Assembly: GCA_003216075.1 (NCBI GenBank)
Contig: QCJK01000015.1
Span: 1-38,298, forward strand
Origin: Prochlorococcus sp. AG-409-B05
GTDB lineage: Bacteria; Cyanobacteriota; Cyanobacteriia; PCC-6307; Cyanobiaceae
Length of the DNA stretch: 38,298 nucleotides
Direction: 5' to 3'
The translations under genes were made by a program, and so were the position numbers. The notes under the pieces are model-generated. The model did not search any database. It was given only the letters and a program-made list of their open reading frames with translations, and had not been told where the DNA came from. Shown here in pieces: positions 31,613 to 38,298 of this stretch (position 1 is the stretch's first letter; the number at the start of each line of letters is the position of its first letter).

Positions 31613-33532
31613 TCAAACTTTTTGAAGGCTCTTTGGCAAAGCGCTTGCCTCAAGCATGTGTTTTAGTTCATCCCCTTCAATAACTTCCTTTTCAAGGATT
31701 TTCTGAGCAATAGTTTCAAGTAAAGAAAGGTTTTGCCTAAGAATCATCAATGCACTTTCATGTGCATTGTCAACAAGGCTTCTAACTTCTTTGTCTATAG
31801 CTTGGGCTGTTGCATCACTTACAACTCTTCGAGGGTTATTGTTTCCACCTAAGAAAGCACCTCCACCCTGCTTGTCATAAGCAAGAGGACCCAAAATCTC
31901 ACTCATTCCATAAGTACCAACCATCTGTTCTGCAAGGTCAGTAGCTCTCTGCAAATCATTAGATGCACCAGTAGTGATTTTGCCGAAAACTATTTCTTCT
32001 GCAGATCTTCCGCCAAGCAAGGTAGCTATTTGTCCCTCGAGCTCTTCTTTTGAATTAAGGAAACGTTCCTCGGTAGGGAGCTGAAGTGTATAACCAAGTG
32101 CACTCATACCTCGTGGAACAATTGATATCTTTGCGACTTTGCTACCTCCAGGCATCAAGTGTCCAACAATCGCATGTCCAACCTCGTGATAGGCAACAAC
32201 CCTCTTCTCATCTTCCTGTAGAACCCTACTTTTCTTCTCCAAACCAGCGACTACTCGTTCAATAGCTTCATTAAGGTCTTGTTGTTCAACCTGCTTGCGA
32301 TTACTTCTTGCGGCGAGTAATGCAGCTTCATTAACCATATTCGCTAAATCAGCTCCTGCAAAACCACTAGTCGCTTGAGCTATACGATCAAGATCAACAC
32401 CTTCAGCCAATTTCACTTTCTTTACATAAATCTCCAAAATCGTTTTCCGCCCAGACAGATCAGGTCTATCTACTAAGACTTGCCTATCAAATCTTCCTGG
32501 TCTTAATAAAGCTGCATCAAGCACTTCTGGTTGGTTCGTTGCCGCTAAAACAATTACCGGTTTATCAGTTGAAGCAAACCCATCCATTTCAGTAAGCAAT
32601 TGATTCAATGTCTGTTCTCGTTCATCATTCCCTCCAACTACTCCCATAGAACCAGACCTACTTTTTCCAATAGCATCAAGTTCATCTATAAAAATGATGC
32701 ATGGTGCCTTCTTCTTAGCCTGCTCAAAGAGATCTCTTACTCGAGCAGCTCCAGCCCCAACAAAAAGCTCAACAAATTCAGAGCCAGAGATAATGAAAAA
32801 AGGAACACTAGCCTCACCAGCAACTGCTTTAGACAACAAGGTTTTACCGGTTCCAGGAGGGCCTACAAGTAAAACGCCTTTAGGTATTCGAGCACCAATA
32901 TCTGTATATCTCTCGGGAGTTTTAAGGAAATCAACTATCTCAGTCAATTCTGCCTTTGCCTCATCAACTCCAGCAACATCTTCAAAAGTGACTCTAGACT
33001 CCTCATCTGGAACATATACTTTTGCTTTGCTTTTAGTAAAACTTAAAGCCCCCTGTGCTCCTCCACCTCCCATACTTCTCCTAGCAAAAAATTGAAGAAC
33101 AAGAATAAAAATCAGTGGCGGAACTACCCAACTAAGGATAGTCGTAAAGAAATTAGGTTTTTTAGGCGGAGCTGCAGCAAATTCAACACCTTTTGTTTCC
33201 AACCTTTGAGGTAAATCCATATCAAAGATTGGAGTTGTAGCAAGTACTGATGGGGAACCCTCAGATGGAGATTCCAACTCATATCTAATTTGTTCTTGTG
33301 TGATATAGGCCCTCTTAACTTCACCATCGTTGACTTGATTAATAAAGAGTGAATAAGGCACTCTTGGAACTTGCATTCCTTGATTAGGGAAAAAACTGCT
33401 AAAGAGCAGCAATGCTCCAAAACCAATGAGCAGAAAGTTAATTATTCCGAACCGCCGATTTGGTTGATTATCATCCTGTCGAATCGGCATAGATCTAATA
33501 AATAATTTCTTGGGTACCAAGTTAATCGCCAT
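31613..33532 (-). CDS. ftsH: ATP-dependent zinc metalloprotease FtsH
   Basis: This membrane-bound AAA protease degrades damaged thylakoid and other membrane proteins. Two helices (about 30-48 and 129-150) flank an outer loop. The AAA domain has Walker A GPPGTGKT (224-231), Walker [13 protein letters not shown] and the second region of homology ending LLRPGRFDR. The zinc site HEVGH is at about 449-453. At 639 residues it is a standard length. An alternative start at residue 15 ([14 protein letters not shown], position 33490) is common in cyanobacterial relatives and is probably the real one. Which paralogue number it should bear is not decided here. Confidence 0.96.
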   Translation of the reverse strand: MAINLVPKKLFIRSMPIRQDDNQPNRRFGIINFLLIGFGALLLFSSFFPNQGMQVPRVPYSLFINQVNDGEVKRAYITQEQIRYELESPSEGSPSVLATTPIFDMDLPQRLETKGVEFAAAPPKKPNFFTTILSWVVPPLIFILVLQFFARRSMGGGGAQGALSFTKSKAKVYVPDEESRVTFEDVAGVDEAKAELTEIVDFLKTPERYTDIGARIPKGVLLVGPPGTGKTLLSKAVAGEASVPFFIISGSEFVELFVGAGAARVRDLFEQAKKKAPCIIFIDELDAIGKSRSGSMGVVGGNDEREQTLNQLLTEMDGFASTDKPVIVLAATNQPEVLDAALLRPGRFDRQVLVDRPDLSGRKTILEIYVKKVKLAEGVDLDRIAQATSGFAGADLANMVNEAALLAARSNRKQVEQQDLNEAIERVVAGLEKKSRVLQEDEKRVVAYHEVGHAIVGHLMPGGSKVAKISIVPRGMSALGYTLQLPTEERFLNSKEELEGQIATLLGGRSAEEIVFGKITTGASNDLQRATDLAEQMVGTYGMSEILGPLAYDKQGGGAFLGGNNNPRRVVSDATAQAIDKEVRSLVDNAHESALMILRQNLSLLETIAQKILEKEVIEGDELKHMLEASALPKSLQKV

Positions 33533-33586
33533 CGACTTAAAGCGTTAACAAATACTGGTGTAAGAACCGAACGTCCTAAAGCAAAA

Positions 33587-34696
33587 TTAATATTGAGCAT
33601 GCGGCAATAGTACATTTATCAACCAATCTGTTCCCAACTTCTCAAAACTACATTTTTCCAACAAGAGAACTTGGTCCATTGCCTCAAACCCTAAATCTGC
33701 TATTGGTGTCCTTGCTGGGAGACCTCCTAAAAGTTTTGGCGCAACTACAATCATTATCTCTTGCACGCATCCCTGTCGAATAGCTAGTGCAGCTAATTCC
33801 GCTCCACATTCCCACAGTGCACGATTACAATTTCTTTGAGCCAAAGCCTCAAGCAAGTTAATTGGATCAGATGAATCCAAACAAAGCATCTCTGGGCCAT
33901 TTGGAAATTTTGAAACCCTATTTTTTTCTTCATCATTTCCATGCACAATAAGTGTTTTTGCTTTTGTTGTATCCCAAAGTTGTGCATCTAATGGCAAATC
34001 AAGTGTTCTACTAAAAACCACACGAAGAGGCTCAGGATTTGCTCTCCCTCTACTTGTCAATAAAGGATTATCAAGCCGAACAGTTCCTCCACCAACAATT
34101 ACAGCATCACATTTTGAACGTAGATCATATACCCATTGTCGTGCTTCCTGACCTGAGATCCACTGACTAGAACCATTTGGTAATCCCGTGCGACCATCAA
34201 GACTCATTGCCCACTTAAGTGTTCCCCAAGCCCGACCTGTCTTAATCCTGAAGCAATAAGTTCTGTTTTGATATGCAGCTTGTTCTTCAAGGACTCCAAT
34301 TATGACCTCTATACCTGCATTCTTGAGCTCACGTATACCTGCACCAGAAACTCGCGGGTCAGGATCTTGCATAGCAATAACAACTTTAGAAACCCCTGAT
34401 CTAACTACTTTTTTAGAACAAGGAGGGGTTTTACCTTGGTGAGAACATGGCTCGAGAGTAACTACAAGAGTTCCTCCTTTTGCTCGTTTCCCTGCTTGGT
34501 CCAACGCTAGAACTTCAGCATGAGGCATCCCAGCCTTCGAATGAAAACCCTCCCCTACGAAATCTCCTGCAGCATCTAGAACTACAGCCCCCACTAAAGG
34601 GTTAGGGCTTGTATTGCCCTCTGCAAGTGAAGCGAGTTGCAATGCTCGTCTCATCCATGGTTCCCAAACATGAATAGAAGCATCAAGATGATTCAT
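33587..34696 (-). CDS. ribD: Bifunctional riboflavin deaminase/reductase RibD
   Basis: This two-domain enzyme performs the second and third steps of riboflavin synthesis. The N-terminal deaminase has the zinc ligands in MPHAEVLALDQAG and EPCSHQGKTPPC. The C-terminal reductase part starts near MSLDGRTGLPNGSSQWISG and includes VIVGGGTVRLDNP. I place the start at the ATG at 34696, which overlaps the DUF3122 stop by one base (TGATG). A TTG one codon earlier also exists. At 369 residues it is typical. It is probably co-transcribed with the DUF3122 gene. Confidence 0.94.
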   Translation of the reverse strand: MNHLDASIHVWEPWMRRALQLASLAEGNTSPNPLVGAVVLDAAGDFVGEGFHSKAGMPHAEVLALDQAGKRAKGGTLVVTLEPCSHQGKTPPCSKKVVRSGVSKVVIAMQDPDPRVSGAGIRELKNAGIEVIIGVLEEQAAYQNRTYCFRIKTGRAWGTLKWAMSLDGRTGLPNGSSQWISGQEARQWVYDLRSKCDAVIVGGGTVRLDNPLLTSRGRANPEPLRVVFSRTLDLPLDAQLWDTTKAKTLIVHGNDEEKNRVSKFPNGPEMLCLDSSDPINLLEALAQRNCNRALWECGAELAALAIRQGCVQEIMIVVAPKLLGGLPARTPIADLGFEAMDQVLLLEKCSFEKLGTDWLINVLLPHAQY

Positions 34697-35187
34697 CAAG
34701 AAATTTCAGGTCTAACAAGTAATCGCCATTCCCGAACTAAATAGGGAGGTACAGGCAAGTCGCTAAAAACACCATTCAACATCAGGCGTAAAGGACGATT
34801 ATTAGCAAGATCATCCAACAAAGGAGAAAGCTCGAACTCAGCTGCGGCCTGCCGAGGATCTTTGATCAATTTTGAATTTTGTTGAGTAATATCATCAAGC
34901 TCCCAATCACGACGTCCAGAATGCACATGAAGTGACATTGGATGATCAAATCTCAACGTTCCTGGATAACCAACAATCCTTAACACAACACTTGGCTCTA
35001 AAGGATTCTCGCGATAAGCCACCACCTGCCAAGTTTGATAGTCAAGGTCTCGAAGACTTTCTAAACTTCTTTCATATTTCAAACCATTCTCTGCTTCATA
35101 GAGTTGTAATTGCGCCTCAACAACACAAGGTCCCCATAGGAACAAAGTAAAACCTAAGAAGAGACACAAAAAATACCTCTTCAACAT
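34696..35187 (-). CDS. DUF3122-family exported protein
   Basis: This 163-residue protein has a signal peptide (YFLCLFLGFTLFLWGPCVVE, with a Cys near the end that could be lipid-modified). Family features follow: YEAENGLKYERSLESLRDLD, TWQVVAYRE and VVLRIVGYPGTLRFDHPMSL. The DUF3122 domain is common in cyanobacteria, and its function is unknown. The stop overlaps the ribD start, so the two are translated together. Confidence 0.75.
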   Translation of the reverse strand: MLKRYFLCLFLGFTLFLWGPCVVEAQLQLYEAENGLKYERSLESLRDLDYQTWQVVAYRENPLEPSVVLRIVGYPGTLRFDHPMSLHVHSGRRDWELDDITQQNSKLIKDPRQAAAEFELSPLLDDLANNRPLRLMLNGVFSDLPVPPYLVREWRLLVRPEIS

Positions 35188-35320
35188 ACAAGCGCTAATA
35201 AATCGAACATAAGAACAAATATCAGAAGTATCTAAGAAAATTTAACAGGTGAATGTAAAAATAATGATTGATTCAGGTGTTTTGACCACCCATAATTAAG
35301 TTTTCTTTGAAAGTCTCAGT

Positions 35321-35617
35321 CTAGTCAATTCTTTCATGCTGAACTTCCTCTGCATCTAAAAGGGCTTCAAGGGTTGTTGCAGATAGAACTAAGGATTGGT
35401 ATCTCTTAATAACTCGTCGATTACGGTCTAACCATTGTGCCGGTTCTAATTCTTGTGAAGACTTGTTTCCCCCATCCATTATTGATCTCTCCGTATCCAT
35501 GAGCTCCAAGTCATCCTGTTGTTTTATTAAAGCTATTAGAAGCTCATGCAAACGCTTTCTCCTCTCAGAGCAATGCCCTATGGCCTTGTTTGAATGCTCC
35601 ACAATTTCCCTTCCCAT
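35321..35617 (-). CDS. Hypothetical 98-residue helical protein
   Basis: The soluble, highly charged protein begins MGREIVEHSNKAIGHCSERR. It contains RKRLHELLIALIKQQDDLEL and WLDRNRRVIKRYQSLVLSAT, both likely to form coiled coils, and ends LLDAEEVQHERID. It lies 133 bases upstream of the DUF3122 gene on the same strand, so it may start the operon. I do not recognise a named family. Confidence 0.6.
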   Translation of the reverse strand: MGREIVEHSNKAIGHCSERRKRLHELLIALIKQQDDLELMDTERSIMDGGNKSSQELEPAQWLDRNRRVIKRYQSLVLSATTLEALLDAEEVQHERID

Positions 35618-35694
35618 TAGATAGATCCCCTATTCAACTAAAAGAAGGCCTAATTAGTTAAGTAGGACTCAGGCTACACACCGACAAAAGTCAG

Positions 35695-36999
35695 ATGAAA
35701 AAAAACTCTATACAAAACCCTATCCACGTGATTGGAACTGATGCAAGTGGGCTTGATCATCTTGGCAAGCACTTGCAAGAATTAATCCTGTCCGCAAAAA
35801 GCATTGCGGGTTCAAAAAGACTTTTGGACTTAATGGTTGACTGGTGGTTAAAACAAGATGATAAGAATCCTTTACCATCCCTTTTTCCTACTGAAGAACC
35901 TCAAAAACTAATCAAATGGCTTAAAGCACAAAATCAAACAACCATTGTTCTAGCCAGCGGAGATCCTCTTTGGTTTGGGATAGGTAGAAGGCTACTTGAG
36001 TCAATACCTAAAAATCAACTTGAGTTTCATCCTGCACCTAGTTCTCTTCAACTTGCATTTGCACGACTTGGTCGTGCTTGGCAAGACACAAGTTGGATAA
36101 GTTTGCATGGTAGAGAACCTGACAAGCTTATAAAAAAGTTAAACCAAAAGCCCAAATCCCTAGCAATACTTACTGATCCCAAATTTTGTAGTGCAAAAGA
36201 AATACTAAAAATTCTTTCCGCATTAGGTATGGAAAACTTTTACGAGTTTTGGATATGCGAAAGACTTGGACATCCAAAAGAAAAGATCTATCAAATATTC
36301 ACAAATGATCAAATACCAGAAAATTTAAATCCTCTCCATTTAGTTGTTCTATTAAGCAAGGTTAATACAAATAAAAAGCAAGAAAGCCTGCCCTTGTTTG
36401 GAATAGATGATGAAGTCTTCATCACATATAGCGATAGACCAGGTTTAATGACCAAGCGTGAAATAAGAATTCAATTACTGGCAGACTTAGATCTTCCTAA
36501 AGAAGGGGTCTTATGGGACTTAGGAGCAGGGATAGGTAGCGTTGGATTAGAAGCCCTTCGAATTAGACCCAATCTTAAGTTAATGGCTATTGAAAAACGA
36601 GGAGGTGGGAAATTAATCATTGAAGCCAATGCCAAGCGTCTAAATGTAAAACCAACTAAAATCTATGAATCAGAAGCACTAAAATTGCTAAATAATGAGA
36701 AAATACCTAGACCCCTAAGCAATCCTGACAGAGTAATACTTGGGGGTGGAGGCTCGCAAAGAATTCAACTAATGGAAAAAATAGTAAAAAAAATAAATCC
36801 TCTCGGAATAGTTGTAGTCCCATTAGCAACATTGGAAGGAGTTAATGAACTAAAAGAAATTTTAATAAGTTCAAATTTTACATTTGGTATAAAGCAGCAT
36901 ATATGCTTTAAAGGAATTCCATTGGCCAATGGAACCAGATTGACCCCATTGAATCCGGTTTTCATACTAAAAGCAACTAATACTAACCAGATAGTTTAA
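35695..36999 (+). CDS. cobL: Precorrin-6Y methyltransferase/decarboxylase CobL
   Basis: This 434-residue two-domain enzyme methylates precorrin-6Y at C5 and C15 and removes a carboxyl group in cobalamin synthesis. The N-terminal CbiE-like half has VIGTDASGLDHLGKHLQELI and LASGDPLWFGIGRRL. The C-terminal CbiT-like half, from about residue 245, has ITYSDRPGLMTKREIRIQLL and LWDLGAGIGSVGLEAL, the SAM-binding motif. Picocyanobacteria make pseudocobalamin by this route. The gene converges with nadK. The ATG used lies at the end of an AT-rich spacer. Confidence 0.93.
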   Translation: MKKNSIQNPIHVIGTDASGLDHLGKHLQELILSAKSIAGSKRLLDLMVDWWLKQDDKNPLPSLFPTEEPQKLIKWLKAQNQTTIVLASGDPLWFGIGRRLLESIPKNQLEFHPAPSSLQLAFARLGRAWQDTSWISLHGREPDKLIKKLNQKPKSLAILTDPKFCSAKEILKILSALGMENFYEFWICERLGHPKEKIYQIFTNDQIPENLNPLHLVVLLSKVNTNKKQESLPLFGIDDEVFITYSDRPGLMTKREIRIQLLADLDLPKEGVLWDLGAGIGSVGLEALRIRPNLKLMAIEKRGGGKLIIEANAKRLNVKPTKIYESEALKLLNNEKIPRPLSNPDRVILGGGGSQRIQLMEKIVKKINPLGIVVVPLATLEGVNELKEILISSNFTFGIKQHICFKGIPLANGTRLTPLNPVFILKATNTNQIV

Positions 37000-37208
37000 A
37001 CACAAACAAACATTAGAAATAACTCCTAAAGATAATTGATCAGCAAACTCTTAAAGTCAATTCTTTGATCAGAGATATCTTATTCATGAGTATCACAAAT
37101 AGAAGACTTTATCAAGGGGTTTCTAGCGTGATTGAAGTCTAATCTATCCATCTATTTATAATTCCTATAATCAAAGAGTATCTATAAACCAAAAGTTCTT
37201 TTCTAGAT

Positions 37209-38117
37209 TTATTGCCTATCTGGCTTGGCCTCATGAGGCAGCCCCCATCCTAATTTATTTCTGAGGACCTGAAAAAATTCATGATCAGCTAATCGTATGA
37301 ATTTAACAGGATGTTCACTTCGTCTAATTAAAACCCTATCCTCTGGCCATACATAACAACCTGCCGTTCCATCAACAACCATCATTAATCTCTCTGGGGT
37401 AGCAGGAAAAACAGTTACAGGTTCCTCATTGCTAAATACAAGAGCTCTTGAAGCCAAAGAGTGAGGAGCGATAGGAGTTAACTGCAAAACCGGACAATCT
37501 GGGGTTATAACTGGACCTCCCGCACTCAGAGCATAAGCAGTGGATCCAGTGGGAGTAGAAAGGATTACTCCATCAGCAGAGATATCAACAGGGGCATGAC
37601 GACCTATCGAAACTTCAAAATGGCACATACTTGTAAGAGGTTCACGGTGTAAAGCCATTTCATTTAGACAAAGTGCCTCCCATCTCCTTTGATCGCCACG
37701 CATGACGCTCACCACAAGTGTCGATCTTTCATCAATGCTCCATTGACTATTAAGAACTTGATCTAGGGCTTTATCTAAATCAGCGAGATAAGCTTCTGCA
37801 AGAAAGCCAAGATGACCAGTATGAATAGTAAGAATTGGCACTCTCACTGGTGCAGTTTGTCTAGCCGCTGAAAGGACTGTGCCATCGCCCCCCAATACAA
37901 TTGCAAGAGACATTGACGAGTCAAAACCCTCTGGTACGCAAGCGTTATACCCAAGCATTCTCATGTGTTGGTCAGGGTTGGCAAAGCCAACCATCCCCCC
38001 TGAACTACTTACACGAATTACTTGATGACCAGCCTTCTCAAGCCTGTCTTGAATACTAATAGCTGTATCAACAGCAAGTGTCTTGCCGTCATTGACGATC
38101 AGTCCTACTCGGGGCAC
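37209..38117 (-). CDS. nadK: NAD kinase
   Basis: This 302-residue enzyme makes NADP from NAD. The catalytic [15 protein letters not shown] has the Asp used for proton removal. The NAD-binding [12 protein letters not shown] (the N-E motif) and [20 protein letters not shown] are intact. Its length is typical of the longer cyanobacterial form. It reads toward cobL and ends near position 37209, with no strong terminator between. Confidence 0.95.
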   Translation of the reverse strand: MPRVGLIVNDGKTLAVDTAISIQDRLEKAGHQVIRVSSSGGMVGFANPDQHMRMLGYNACVPEGFDSSMSLAIVLGGDGTVLSAARQTAPVRVPILTIHTGHLGFLAEAYLADLDKALDQVLNSQWSIDERSTLVVSVMRGDQRRWEALCLNEMALHREPLTSMCHFEVSIGRHAPVDISADGVILSTPTGSTAYALSAGGPVITPDCPVLQLTPIAPHSLASRALVFSNEEPVTVFPATPERLMMVVDGTAGCYVWPEDRVLIRRSEHPVKFIRLADHEFFQVLRNKLGWGLPHEAKPDRQ

Positions 38118-38298
38118 CGATCGACAAAAACAAAGTACTTACTGATATTAATAAACTTTGCCTCTTTTGACTTGAAAATAGTTTTGATTAATTCAGCAAG
38201 AAATGAAAAATCCTTATCAGAACTGCTCTAAAAACCTCAAGTCACTTGTATATAGCCTTCTAATGTCATCAATTTCATGACGAACCATACAAAAACGT
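38118..38298. other. Upstream region of nadK, window end
   Basis: About 180 AT-rich bases without a supported gene. They presumably hold the nadK promoter or belong to the next gene outside the window. Confidence 0.4.

Noticed and set aside
1-38298. CRISPR array or ribosomal RNA
   Set aside because: No regularly spaced repeats and no rRNA signatures were seen. The only long direct repeats are the tRNA-linked pair and the pcb segments.

Overview
The window looks like the chromosome of a low-light-adapted Prochlorococcus. Three Pcb chlorophyll a/b antenna genes stand in tandem, the DNA is AT-rich, small membrane proteins abound, and the core genes (cobL, ribD, ftsH, argF, lexA, nadK) resemble those of marine picocyanobacteria. 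High-light strains usually carry a single pcb, so several copies suggest a low-light clade. The strain assignment is an inference.

Layout. Positions 1-4664 hold a peptidase E-like gene followed by small, poorly known membrane proteins and a short transcription unit ending in a perfect hairpin. Positions 4770-8890 hold three pcb genes, each with its own leader and terminator; the middle one carries a +1 frameshift in a run of eight G. Positions 9047-9410 are a small Nif11-domain gene with its own promoter and terminator. From 9523 to 14212 lie a methyltransferase and, on the minus strand, a glycosylation set: a 135-residue protein of unknown function, a GtrA-like flippase, a family 2 glycosyltransferase and a large GT-C-like membrane protein. 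Positions 14460-22662 are accessory: hypothetical proteins, two methyltransferases, a DUF6165-like protein, small membrane proteins and two exported pentapeptide-repeat proteins.

Positions 24204-28929 are a genomic island. An 85-bp direct repeat, made of the 3' part of tRNA-Ala(GGC) plus flanking DNA, bounds it on the left (24204-24288) and, within the intact tRNA gene, on the right (28819-28903). Inside are a broken nuclease gene related to NucS, a Tat-exported LodA-like quinone-cofactor amino-acid oxidase, its LodB-like flavoprotein partner, a 36-residue membrane peptide and a small helix-turn-helix protein that may be a terminase small subunit. The lodAB pair is visibly richer in G and C than its surroundings. 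A decayed relative of the small helix-turn-helix protein lies outside the left repeat, which suggests repeated insertion. No integrase is visible.

Positions 29924-38117 return to core genome. A minus-strand run goes 98-residue protein, DUF3122, ribD, ftsH, argF, lexA, followed by cobL on the plus strand and nadK on the minus strand.

The strongest candidates for undescribed biology are the lodAB island, which predicts periplasmic production of ammonia and hydrogen peroxide in a lineage thought to lack catalase, and the GtrA/GT2/GT-C module, which predicts glycosylation on the outer face of the cytoplasmic membrane.
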